From Mesorhizobium sp. M9A.F.Ca.ET.002.03.1.2 (GTDB lineage: Bacteria; Pseudomonadota; Alphaproteobacteria; Rhizobiales; Rhizobiaceae): a stretch of 64,000 nt of DNA. The stretch spans positions 6,193,001-6,257,000 of the forward strand of contig NZ_CP034443.1 of the NCBI RefSeq assembly GCF_003952365.1, read 5' to 3'. The translations under genes and the position numbers were made by a program. Shown piece after piece: positions 52,617 to 60,301 of this stretch. A model generated the notes under the pieces. The model was not told where the DNA came from, did no database searches, and worked only from the letters and a program-made list of their open reading frames with translations. How positions within the stretch are numbered: the stretch's first letter is position 1; each line of letters begins with the position of its first letter.

Positions 52617-53531
52617 TCAGGCCGCTGTCTTGTGGACTGCCAATGGCATGGCGCTCATCGGCCAGCCATGTGCCTTGACGCTGCTCACGAAGGCCGAAGC
52701 GGCCGGCGAGAATCTTCGTCCTGCCACGACAACCAAGCATACTTCCCGCCAAACCTCGGGGTCGACGACAGGCCGGACCTGCAAGCCCGGGATCACCGCG
52801 CTGAACTCCGGGATGAAGCAAATTCCGAGGCCTCCGGAGACCATGTTCTGGATCCAGTCCTCGCGCTCGCTGGCGTAGGAAATCCTGAGCTTTACGCCGC
52901 GATCGCTGCAAAGTCCGGCGAGGTGATCGCGATACTCGCAGTTGAGACGCCTGAGGTAGTTTTCCCCGTCGAGTTCGGAAATGGAAACATTGTCGTTGCG
53001 GGCCAGTCTATGGCCGTTGGGCAATGCCAGGACGAAGCGCTCGCGATAAAGCGGCGTCACGTCGAAGCGTTCGGGAAAACTGTCGCTCGATGCCATGATG
53101 GCAACATCGATTTCACCCGATTCGAGCAATTGCGAAAGTGAGGTGGGCACGCCCTCGACAAGCTGCAGCTGGATGCCCTGCTGCCGTCTGCTGAACTCGG
53201 CCAGCAGACCAGTGAACCGGCGCGGACCGATGGTGCACATGACACCAACCTTGAGATTCGCATTTTCCAGACAGAGAAACCTTGATGCCTCCTGCCGAAC
53301 GCCGGTCAGTTCATCGAGGATTTGCTGGAAACGGGGTCGCAGCAGAACGCCTAGATCTGTGAGATGGGTGAGGTTTCGCTCGCGGCGAAAAAGCAAGCCG
53401 CCGACCTCTTCCTCAAGCTGCTGGATTGCGCGGGAGAGTGCAGGCTGGGTGACGTTGCATTTTTCGCCGGCGCGCGTGAAATTTCGTGTCTCGCAGACTG
53501 CAAGAAAATAGCGGATGTGATGGATGTCCAT
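52617..53531 (-). CDS. LysR-family regulator
   Basis: The 304-residue product has an HTH at IRYFLAVCETRNFTRAGEKC, NVTQPALSRAIQQLEEEVGG (about 6-45). Its effector domain (LKVGVMCTIGPRRFTGLLAE, DVAIMASSDSFPERFDVTPL) belongs to the CynR/HcaR-like group of the family. It lies 191 bp upstream of the cupin gene on the same strand and may control cupin-MFS-DUF302. The frameshifted fragment at 49660 is a paralogue of its C-terminal part. Confidence 0.9.
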   Translation of the reverse strand: MDIHHIRYFLAVCETRNFTRAGEKCNVTQPALSRAIQQLEEEVGGLLFRRERNLTHLTDLGVLLRPRFQQILDELTGVRQEASRFLCLENANLKVGVMCTIGPRRFTGLLAEFSRRQQGIQLQLVEGVPTSLSQLLESGEIDVAIMASSDSFPERFDVTPLYRERFVLALPNGHRLARNDNVSISELDGENYLRRLNCEYRDHLAGLCSDRGVKLRISYASEREDWIQNMVSGGLGICFIPEFSAVIPGLQVRPVVDPEVWREVCLVVVAGRRFSPAASAFVSSVKAHGWPMSAMPLAVHKTAA

Positions 53532-53711
53532 GCCGATTGTCCCCGAACTGCATATGGTTCAAATGCTGGCTTCGGACCCTGCCGCAAAGCGTCGCGTCGT
53601 GCCAATGCACTGCTGCTATAAAGTCGATAGCGGCGCGTCATGATCTTTCTGAAGTCAAGGTGCGGATCATTTCGCTACGGCTGGAGCCCCGCTCAGGCTG
53701 ACCTGAAAACA

Positions 53712-53739
53712 ATGATGGCGAGCATTTGCTCGCCATCAT
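53712..53739 (-). terminator. rho-independent-type hairpin
   Basis: ATGATGGCGAGCA (53712-53724) and TGCTCGCCATCAT (53727-53739) form a perfect 13-bp stem around TT. On the minus strand it stands 33 bases past the stop of the gene at 53773 and is followed by TGTTTTC. It probably terminates that gene. Confidence 0.7.
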
Positions 53740-53772
53740 GCTGGTATTGCGCCAAAAAGGACCAAGCGGCGA

Positions 53773-54048
53773 TTAGCTGTTGCCGCCAAGCTGATGGACC
53801 TTGACGCAAAACTCGGCATACGGCTTGCTCATCGCCGCGTCATTGCATTCCTTCTTCATCGCGTTCCGCTTGTCCTTCGACATCGCATTCCAGGCTGCTT
53901 TGAACTCTGTATCCGACTTCATCGTCTTCATGCTGACGTCAGCGTAGAAGGGTTGCATGTTGGACGGCTCGTCCAGCGCGCCGGCAAACGCAACGCCGCC
54001 GAGGACGGAAAGTGCAAAAGCGCCGAGGCAAATAGCTTTGATAGTCAT
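53773..54048 (-). CDS. small secreted protein of unknown function
   Basis: The 91-residue product starts at the ATG at 54048, with GAAGGG about 6 bases upstream. It has a signal peptide (about 1-22, ending FAGA). The mature part is helical and polar, with KSDTEFKAAWNAMSKDKRNA and two Cys residues (ECND and FCVKVHQ) near its C-terminus. The spacing of the Cys and the helical pattern are like those of small periplasmic proteins found in rhizobia. I do not recognise a family. It is followed by a strong hairpin. Confidence 0.72.
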   Translation of the reverse strand: MTIKAICLGAFALSVLGGVAFAGALDEPSNMQPFYADVSMKTMKSDTEFKAAWNAMSKDKRNAMKKECNDAAMSKPYAEFCVKVHQLGGNS

Positions 54049-54252
54049 GGTAGACCCTTCTCTGGGGTTGAACAGTCGTCCATCGACGACCGTAGTAGTG
54101 ACCGGCAGCAATTTAAAACTCTGTGGTTCCTCCTTGCCGAGATAGACTTTGCTGCAATCGGCGGCCGACTGGCCAATGCCATCTGCGCATGGAGTTCATG
54201 CCACCTTGGCATTTCGCCGCGATGGGATGATCAGGCAGTCTCTCCATCAAAC

Positions 54253-54268
54253 ACGCCTGGCTAGGCGT
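54253..54268 (+). promoter_or_regulatory. short hairpin upstream of the patatin-like gene
   Basis: ACGCCT (54253-54258) and AGGCGT (54263-54268) form a 6-bp stem with a GGCT loop, followed by TTTT. It ends 18 bases before the ATG of the downstream gene and might be a leader hairpin or a weak terminator. Confidence 0.4.
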
Positions 54269-54286
54269 TTTGGGATGGAGACTAAA

Positions 54287-55165
54287 ATGCATGTCGAGAC
54301 CAGGACCGAGATCAACAAGGCGGTCATTGCCGCCGCACAACCCGCGAGGGAACAGGGGCATCCCGTTGACATCGTCCTGGCAAGCGATGCGCACGGGGCT
54401 TTTGTCTGGGGCGTGCTCGACCGCTTGCTCGATGAGCCAGACCTTTACCTCGGCAGCATCACCGCATCCGGTTTCGGCGCGATAGAGGCGGCGGTTCTGG
54501 CCTATGGCCTGGCTCTGGCCGGTCGACGTGGCGCACGCATGGCACTCGTCAACCTCTGGCGACGCGTCGCCCACGTGTCGATGTTCGCAACCAACAAAGC
54601 CAATCCGCTGCGATCGATACTGGAACAGTCAATCGACATTGCCGAGCTCCGCAACAAAGGCTGCCCTGTGAAACTCAGCATTTTGGCTTCGAACGCCCGC
54701 ACCGATGCGGTGAGGGTGTTCTCAGGCGATCAAGTGTCAATCGACGCGATCGTGGCGGCGGCCACAATCCCATTCCTTTTCCCGGCCATTGAGATCGACG
54801 GCGACACCTATTGGGGCGACGGCGACCTTGCGGCCTTGGGGCAGGTGCGGTCGGTTGAAGCCGGCCATCTGCTGATCATCGCCGGCAAGCCTTCAGGGTT
54901 CACGACGCAGTGCGCGGATCGCAACCTCGCCGCCAATCATGGCGCGCCGAAGCCCCCGCTGACCCACACGATATTCGACCGCCAGCACCGGGCTGGTGCA
55001 GCGCTGTTCACAAGGTGCTGGACCGACTGGGGCGAGCTAACCGACAGGCGTGACAGAGGGCGGGAACGAGCCGAGGATTGGCTTCTGCGCGATCATCGCC
55101 TTGTGGACGAACGCCCCACGGTCGACAGAAAAAACGATACATCTAGGCGCCTCCCTCCCGCCTAG
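54287..55165 (+). CDS. patatin-like protein lacking catalytic residues (possible pseudoenzyme or decaying gene)
   Basis: The 292-residue product starts at ATG 54287 with GGAG 6 bases upstream; the frame is open to 54149. Patatin architecture is visible ([60 protein letters not shown]). The oxyanion loop GGG is ASD (about 32-34), the nucleophile motif GxSxG is replaced by TASGFGA (about 59-65, no Ser at the expected place), and the dyad DGG reads WGDGD. The C-terminal ~55 residues look unrelated to patatins and may follow a frameshift. The intact patatin at 47445 in the same window serves as a contrast. Confidence 0.72.
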   Translation: MHVETRTEINKAVIAAAQPAREQGHPVDIVLASDAHGAFVWGVLDRLLDEPDLYLGSITASGFGAIEAAVLAYGLALAGRRGARMALVNLWRRVAHVSMFATNKANPLRSILEQSIDIAELRNKGCPVKLSILASNARTDAVRVFSGDQVSIDAIVAAATIPFLFPAIEIDGDTYWGDGDLAALGQVRSVEAGHLLIIAGKPSGFTTQCADRNLAANHGAPKPPLTHTIFDRQHRAGAALFTRCWTDWGELTDRRDRGRERAEDWLLRDHRLVDERPTVDRKNDTSRRLPPA

Positions 55166-55201
55166 TCGCGCCTGCTTCGCCCACTCACGAATGCAAGCGC
55201 C

Positions 55202-55237
55202 AAGCCCTCCGGTTCCCCGCCGAAGGGCTTTTTCTTT
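55202..55237 (+). terminator. rho-independent terminator before the bufferin operon
   Basis: AAGCCCT (55202-55208) pairs with AGGGCTT (55224-55230), extended by CGG/CCG inside the stem, and is followed by TTTCTTT. It separates the patatin-like gene from the bufferin operon promoter region. Confidence 0.72.
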
Positions 55238-55374
55238 GCCGCTCGTACACAGAGCGATGCGTATCAAATCCATGCCGAGACAGCATTTCAGCTCGGCCGT
55301 CTGATCGGGGACACTGCTTGCAGACAGGCCGCAAGGTCAGTCTTTCCCTCGAAACGCAAACAGGAGACACGACT

Positions 55375-55644
55375 GTGATCAACACCAAAGCCCTCATCGG
55401 ATCGGCCCTCGCGGCCGCCACTTCGCTGGCCGCCACGGCCGCCTATAGCGGCCCCGCCGATCAGCCCAACTTCGCCTTCGAGAAGTGCTACGGCGTCGTC
55501 AAGGCTGGCCAGAACGACTGCCAGACCGCAACGCATTCATGCGCCGGCACCTCCACCGCCGATAACCAGCCGGATTCGTGGCTCTACGTGCCCGAGGGCA
55601 GCTGCGCGAAGATCACCGGCGGCAGCGACAAGGCGAAAGCCTGA
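55375..55644 (+). CDS. bufA: bufferin/gig-type RiPP precursor (DUF2282)
   Basis: The 89-residue product starts at GTG 55375 with AGGAG 8 bases upstream. Residues 1-25 are a Sec signal; the mature part holds the DUF2282 pattern with four Cys at 38, 49, 56 and 77: EKCYG, NDCQ, HSCAG and GSCAK. This is the peptide family modified by DUF692 iron oxidases, described as bufferins (copper-buffering RiPPs) and, in Cupriavidus, as gigP. Known work in the family reports oxidation of Cys residues to thiooxazole groups; that it happens here is inferred. The mature peptide is probably exported to the periplasm to bind copper or a similar soft metal. Confidence 0.9.
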   Translation: MINTKALIGSALAAATSLAATAAYSGPADQPNFAFEKCYGVVKAGQNDCQTATHSCAGTSTADNQPDSWLYVPEGSCAKITGGSDKAKA

Positions 55645-55686
55645 GCGATTCAGACTTCGAGCCAACCCTTTGGAAGGAGCAGACCG

Positions 55687-56712
55687 ATGACCCGTGCATT
55701 TCAGCCCCTCGCGATCCCCCCAACGGCAGGCATCGGTCTTCGCTCGCCTCACATCGGTGAGATGCTGACCCGGCGCCCTTCCGCGGGTTGGCTCGAGGTT
55801 CACGCCGAGAACTACATGGGAGACGGCGCCGGCGTCGAGGCCCTGGAACGGCTGCGCCAGATCTATGCGCTGTCGGTGCATGGCGTTGGCCTCTCCCTTG
55901 GCAGCGCAAGGGGCGTGGATCACAACCATCTCCAAAGGCTGCGCAAGGTCTGCGAACGATTCCAGCCAGATCTCGTCTCGGAGCATCTCGCCTGGAGCGT
56001 CGCCGACGGCGCCTATCTCAACGACCTGCTGCCGCTGCGCTACGATGAAGAGGCGCTGGCGATCGTCGCGCGCAATGTGCAGACTGTCCAGGACACGCTG
56101 AAGCGGCGCGTGCTCATAGAAAATCTGTCCGCCTATGTCGCCTTTGCGGACTCTTCGATGAACGAGGCAGAGTTCCTGGCCGAACTCGTGTCACGGACAG
56201 GCTGCGGTCTGCTGCTGGACGTCAACAATGTCCAGGTCTCGGCGCACAACCTGCAATATGATGCAAAAGCCTTCATCGATGCGCTGCCGGCCGATTCCAT
56301 CGGCGAGATCCACCTTGCCGGCCATGCGACCAATCAGGTCGGAGCCGACACCGTGCTTATCGACGATCATGGCTCACGCGTGCCGCCGGTCGTTTGGATG
56401 CTCTATCAGCATGCCATCGACCGGCTCGGACCGCGCCCGACGCTGATCGAATGGGACACCGATGTCCCGGTTCTCGATGTGCTGCTAGGCGAAGCGATGT
56501 GGGCCGACATGCTGTCCGCTTCGATCATGTTCAACCGCAAGCAGGCCTCCAGGCAGGCCGTAGCGATCAAGCCGCGGTCCGCCCTCCCCTCTTTCGAAAG
56601 CGAAATGAGAACAGGCATGCCCGTGCTGGCGGCATTTGCCGCCGCCAAGGCAGCACGGGCCACGCCCGTTGCGTCGCCGCCGATGAAGGAACGATACCAT
56701 GCTGCCGCTTGA
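55687..56712 (+). CDS. bufB: multinuclear non-heme iron oxidase, DUF692 family (BufB)
   Basis: The 341-residue product is a TIM-barrel protein with the DUF692 metal pattern: NYMG at 42-45, SVHGVGLSLG (His65), SEHLAW (Glu99, His100), IENLSAY (Glu145), LDVNNVQVSAHN (Asp178, His187), EIHLAGH (His209), DDHGSRVP (Asp227, His228) and IEWDTDVP (Glu255). Relatives (MbnB, BufB) use two or three iron atoms and O2 to modify Cys in precursor peptides. It is ~50 residues longer than the usual ~285; the extra C-terminal part is Ala-rich. It overlaps bufC by 14 bp. Confidence 0.92.
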   Translation: MTRAFQPLAIPPTAGIGLRSPHIGEMLTRRPSAGWLEVHAENYMGDGAGVEALERLRQIYALSVHGVGLSLGSARGVDHNHLQRLRKVCERFQPDLVSEHLAWSVADGAYLNDLLPLRYDEEALAIVARNVQTVQDTLKRRVLIENLSAYVAFADSSMNEAEFLAELVSRTGCGLLLDVNNVQVSAHNLQYDAKAFIDALPADSIGEIHLAGHATNQVGADTVLIDDHGSRVPPVVWMLYQHAIDRLGPRPTLIEWDTDVPVLDVLLGEAMWADMLSASIMFNRKQASRQAVAIKPRSALPSFESEMRTGMPVLAAFAAAKAARATPVASPPMKERYHAAA

Positions 56713-57493
56713 GCTTCTCCAGACCACCATGGCGCGCTCGGTGCTGAACCTGGGGACGTCAATCACCGCGAAAACGCTGACCGCCGGCAAGGCCGATCCG
56801 TTGGCCCGCCTGCGCATCTATCAGAACAACACGCGCAGCTCGCTTACCGCGGTGCTGATGGCGGTTTTTCCCGTCACGGTTCGCCTGGTCGACGAACGTT
56901 TCTTTCGTTTCGTGGCAAGCGAGTTCATTCGACGGCATCCGCCGGTGGAGTCCCGGCTCGCGCGCTATGGTGCCGGCTTCCCGCGCTTCCTGAAGACCAT
57001 CGACACGCTGTCAGACATGCCGGTCGTAGCCGAGACGGCCCGGCTGGAATGGGCCATTGCCGAAGCGCTCGACGCGGCCTCGCATCCACCCCGCACCCTC
57101 TCGGAATATGACGGCACCGATCTGGGGCCCTCGCCCAATCTCGTGCTGCAGCCATCCCTGCGGCTGATCGTTTCGCACTGGTCGATCCTATCCGTATGGA
57201 CAGCGCATCAGCATGAGACGGGGTTCGACCAGCACAGCGCCTGGAAGAGGCGTCCCGAGCGCGTGGCGTTGTGGCGGTCCGGTGAGAGTGTCCGACTGGT
57301 TCTCCTCGATCGCGCGAATTTTGCTTTCCGGCATTCACTAAAGCACGGCCTCGGCCTGGAACACGCCACGATGCGCGCCCTAGCACTCGACCCGGAGTTC
57401 GATCTCGTGTCCGCGCTCGTGCGTCTGTTCGGCGACGGGCTGGTCACCGAAGTGCGCATTCCATCCCTCTCAACCTCATGGAGACAAACATGA
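56699..57493 (+). CDS. bufC: DUF2063 (BufC) partner protein for the peptide-modifying oxidase
   Basis: The 264-residue product has the DUF2063 N-terminal domain: ADPLARLRIYQNNTRSSLTA, VFPVTVRLVDERFFRFVASE and FIRRHPPVESRLARYGAGFP (about 32-92). The C-terminal half (LRLIVSHWSILSVWTAHQHE and following) is the recognition-type domain seen in BufC/MbnC-like partners. These proteins bind the precursor and present it to the DUF692 oxidase. It overlaps bufB by 14 bp and the DoxX gene by 4 bp (ATGA), implying coupled translation. Confidence 0.9.
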   Translation: MLPLELLQTTMARSVLNLGTSITAKTLTAGKADPLARLRIYQNNTRSSLTAVLMAVFPVTVRLVDERFFRFVASEFIRRHPPVESRLARYGAGFPRFLKTIDTLSDMPVVAETARLEWAIAEALDAASHPPRTLSEYDGTDLGPSPNLVLQPSLRLIVSHWSILSVWTAHQHETGFDQHSAWKRRPERVALWRSGESVRLVLLDRANFAFRHSLKHGLGLEHATMRALALDPEFDLVSALVRLFGDGLVTEVRIPSLSTSWRQT

Positions 57494-57963
57494 CCGCGAT
57501 ACCGCAATACACCCCGTCCACGCCGGCTGCCTTGGTTGGTTTCTACAGACGCCTGATCAAACTGCCGGAGCGCATACCATTCTCACTCGTTCAGCTCGCC
57601 GCCCGCATAGCGGTCGCGCATGTCTTCTGGCAGTCCGCTCAGACGAAGCTGGCATCCTGGCCGGTGACGCTGCAGCTTTTCGCAAACGAATACAATCTGC
57701 CGTTCATCGATGCGACGATCGCAGCGCCGCTGGCAACGACTGCCGAGATCACCGGGTCGGTTCTGCTTTTCCTGGGACTATTCTCCCGCGTCGCCGCACT
57801 GATACTGCTCGGTGTCGTATCGGTCATCCAGATCTTCGTTTTCCCGGAAAATTGGGCCGAGCATCTGCTGTGGGCTTCGCTGTTGCTTATCGTGCTGGCA
57901 CGGGGCGCCGGCGTCTTCTCATTGGACTACTTTGCCGACCGGATCCTCGGCCGGAGCAAGTAA
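57490..57963 (+). CDS. DoxX-family membrane protein (BufD/GigT position)
   Basis: The 157-residue product starts at ATG 57490 in an ATGA overlap with bufC, with GGAGA 5 bases upstream; ATG 57478 is possible. Four hydrophobic helices are visible (LVQLAARIAVAHVFWQSAQT, LATTAEITGSVLLFLGLF, RVAALILLGVVSVIQIFVF, HLLWASLLLIVLARGAGVF). The DoxX motif GRVAVAxxFxxSGxxKL is recognisable as ARIAVAHVFWQSAQTKLASW. It is the usual fourth gene of gigPABT/buf loci, where DoxX may serve electron flow or membrane adaptation. Confidence 0.9.
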   Translation: MTAIPQYTPSTPAALVGFYRRLIKLPERIPFSLVQLAARIAVAHVFWQSAQTKLASWPVTLQLFANEYNLPFIDATIAAPLATTAEITGSVLLFLGLFSRVAALILLGVVSVIQIFVFPENWAEHLLWASLLLIVLARGAGVFSLDYFADRILGRSK

Positions 57964-58204
57964 GAAAACCGCAACTAAAATTCCGCGTTGGAGGCAGTGG
58001 TGTCACGTGAAGCTGGCACGGTTGTTAGCAGCGGTTGGCCGGCGGCAGCCTGCGCTGCTCGCGCTGAACGCCGCTGACCTTAACATCGGCGCGTGCGAAA
58101 CGCTGCCCGCGAAGTCCCTGGCGCCGGCACTTCCAGAGCGTTCTCATTGTTGCCCAGGAAAACATAAATGCCTTCCGACGTCGCGGGATTGGCGTCGGCA
58201 TCAG

Positions 58205-58273
58205 CGCTTTGCGTTGCTGGACCACATCAGCGGCGGACGGGCTGGCTGGAACATCGTGACGACGTCGAACCCT
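58205..58273 (+). pseudogene. FMN-dependent monooxygenase (NtaA/SnaA type) fragment
   Basis: A short in-frame stretch encodes RFALLDHISGGRAGWNIVTT and then SNP. This is the highly characteristic DHxSGGRAGWNxVT segment of the NtaA/SnaA/DszA/SoxA flavin monooxygenases. Nothing recognisable precedes or follows it (a stop follows at 58294 and the LysR gene begins its 3' end at 58272). It is a remnant of a lost gene. Confidence 0.7.
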
Positions 58274-59192
58274 ATCCATGGCACGCGCCACTGATGAACG
58301 CACCCATCGCGGCGAGGTGATCAGAGAAGCCGTCAACGAACCGCCTGACCTTCAACGGAATGAAGCGGTTGGAGGGATAAACCGCGTGCACGTGATGCGG
58401 CGCGTAATGCCAATCTGGTAGCACATATTCGAGCCGCTTCTGGGCGACAAGCGGGTCGAGTATCAGCTTGTGCCCAAGGCCGATGCCGAGGCCAGACAGC
58501 AGTGCCTGCTGATTAAGGAGCGAATTGTTGGAGCACATTGCTGGCCGAATCCGCACCTCGGCCCTCTCGCCGCCTGGGCTGGTGAGCGGCACGATCTCGC
58601 GCGTCGTGATGTGGGCGTAAAGCAGGTAGTCATGGTCGGCAAGATCCTGTGGGCACCGCGGCCGGCCCATCCGATCGAGATAGTCCGGCGTTGCCGCGAG
58701 GCGTCGCTCCATCACACCCAGCTTGCGCACGATCAGCCGGTCATCATCGATAGTCCCCATTCGGATCACAACGTCGAGCCTCTCTGCGATTACGTCGACG
58801 AAACTGTCGGTCAGCGCCACGTCTAGTATCAGTTCCGGATAGGCGCGCTTGAACTCGATGAGGTAGTTGCCGAGCACACCGGCACCGAAGCTGGCCGGCG
58901 CGCCGACCGCAAGACGTCCGCACATCTTTGATTCGAGGCAACCGACGCTGCGGTCCGCCTCATCGAGGCGCTCGACGATGTCACGGGCACGATCCAGATA
59001 GCGTCGGCCGGCTTCCGTCGGAGAGACATAACGGGTCGTGCGGTCAAAAAGCCGGACGCCGAGGCGCTTTTCCAGTGCGCGGATCTGCTGGCTGACGGCC
59101 GGCTGGCTCAAGCCCAGTTCGCGTGCCGCTGCCGAGAAACTGCCGGCTTCGGAGGCGCGTATGAAGCTGGTTAGCTCCGTCAGGCGGTCCAT
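58272..59192 (-). CDS. LysR-family regulator (CrgA/DmlR-like)
   Basis: The 306-residue product has an HTH with LTELTSFIRASEAGSFSAAA, RELGLSQPAVSQQIRALEKR (about 4-43) and the winged segment LGVRLFDRTTRYVSPTEAG. The effector domain (GRLAVGAPASFGAGVLGNYL, LDVALTDSFVDVIAERLDVV) is of the CrgA/DmlR group. It is divergent from the MBL-fold gene across 140 bp and probably regulates it. Confidence 0.9.
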   Translation of the reverse strand: MDRLTELTSFIRASEAGSFSAAARELGLSQPAVSQQIRALEKRLGVRLFDRTTRYVSPTEAGRRYLDRARDIVERLDEADRSVGCLESKMCGRLAVGAPASFGAGVLGNYLIEFKRAYPELILDVALTDSFVDVIAERLDVVIRMGTIDDDRLIVRKLGVMERRLAATPDYLDRMGRPRCPQDLADHDYLLYAHITTREIVPLTSPGGERAEVRIRPAMCSNNSLLNQQALLSGLGIGLGHKLILDPLVAQKRLEYVLPDWHYAPHHVHAVYPSNRFIPLKVRRFVDGFSDHLAAMGAFISGACHG

Positions 59193-59332
59193 GATGACAA
59201 CTCCCTGTCGCGATTAATAAGCAAGAATAATAGCTCCTATAAGAAATCGGCAAGTTCAAAAAGCTAAGCCTATGAAATAGACCTGTCCTGCTCTGCCCGG
59301 AGCCTCTACGATCCCCAACCGGAGATGATGCC

Positions 59333-60301
59333 ATGACGCTTTCCCGCCGTCATTTTCTCGCCAGTGCCGGCCTTGCCAGCGGCGCCCTTCTACCCGGCGC
59401 CTCCGTTCCGGCACTGGCCCGCGCGCCGCTGGCCCAAGCCCCTACCCTTGGCGCGCTGCGCCGCAAGGTGGGTTCGATCGAGGTCACGGCGCTGCTGGAC
59501 GGCTATATCGACATTAAATCGGAGCTTTTCATCGGGCTCGTCGACGCCGAGGCGGAGCGACTGGCGGAGGCCAGCTTCAATAAGCCCGGACCGCGCCGCA
59601 CCCCCGTTAATGCCTACCTCGTCAATCTCGGCGACAGGCTGGTGCTCATCGACGCCGGTATGTCGGACAGCAACGGCCCGGCGCTCGGCCGTCTTCCGGC
59701 AGCTATGCAGGCTGCAGGCGTCGCTCCGGACCGGGTCGACACTTTGCTGATCACCCACATGCATCCCGACCATATCAACGGCGTGCTGACGTCCGCCGGC
59801 GAGGCGCTATTTCCCAATGCAGAGCTCGTCGTCACCGCCACCGACTACGCCTTCTGGCACGACGACGCGAACATGAACCAAGCGCCGGACGAGGCGAAGC
59901 CGTTCTTTATCGGGGCACGCCAGGCTGCCGCCGCTTATGCGGACCGCCTGCGGCAAGTGGACGGCGAGCGCGAGGCGGTCGGCTCGATTCGCACCGTGTC
60001 GTTGCCCGGCCACACCCCGGGTCATGCCGGCTTCATCATCGAATCGGGCAGCGACGCGCTGTTCATCTGGGGCGATGTCGTGCATATGGCGACCTATCAG
60101 TTCGCCCGCCCGGACTGGAGCATTGCCTTCGATGTCGATTCCAAACTGGCCGCCGAAACGCGCAAGCGGACGCTCGACCGGGTCGCTGCCGACCGGATGC
60201 TGATCGCCGGAATGCATTTGCCGTTCCCCGGTTTCGGACATGTCGCGCGAGACGGCCAGGCCTATCGCTTCGTGGCGGCCGAATGGGTCTATGAACTGTA
60301 G
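59333..60301 (+). CDS. Tat-exported metallo-beta-lactamase-fold hydrolase
   Basis: The 322-residue product has a Tat signal LSRRHFLASAGLASGALLPG (residues 3-22). The MBL-fold metal motif HMHPDH (in LITHMHPDHINGVL, about 140-153), a further His in SLPGHTPGHAGFII, and Asp in FIWGDVVHM with a final His in IAGMHLPFPG form the binuclear site. It resembles MBL-fold lactonases and quorum-quenching enzymes (MLR/AiiA-like). It is exported, so it probably acts on an extracellular ester or lactone. The LysR gene is divergent. Substrate unknown. Confidence 0.9.
   Translation: MTLSRRHFLASAGLASGALLPGASVPALARAPLAQAPTLGALRRKVGSIEVTALLDGYIDIKSELFIGLVDAEAERLAEASFNKPGPRRTPVNAYLVNLGDRLVLIDAGMSDSNGPALGRLPAAMQAAGVAPDRVDTLLITHMHPDHINGVLTSAGEALFPNAELVVTATDYAFWHDDANMNQAPDEAKPFFIGARQAAAAYADRLRQVDGEREAVGSIRTVSLPGHTPGHAGFIIESGSDALFIWGDVVHMATYQFARPDWSIAFDVDSKLAAETRKRTLDRVAADRMLIAGMHLPFPGFGHVARDGQAYRFVAAEWVYEL

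Noticed and set aside
55238..55374. ECF sigma-factor promoter for the bufferin operon
   Set aside because: A CGTCTGA-like -10 is present near 55298, but I could not find a matching -35 at the right spacing, so I do not annotate a promoter.
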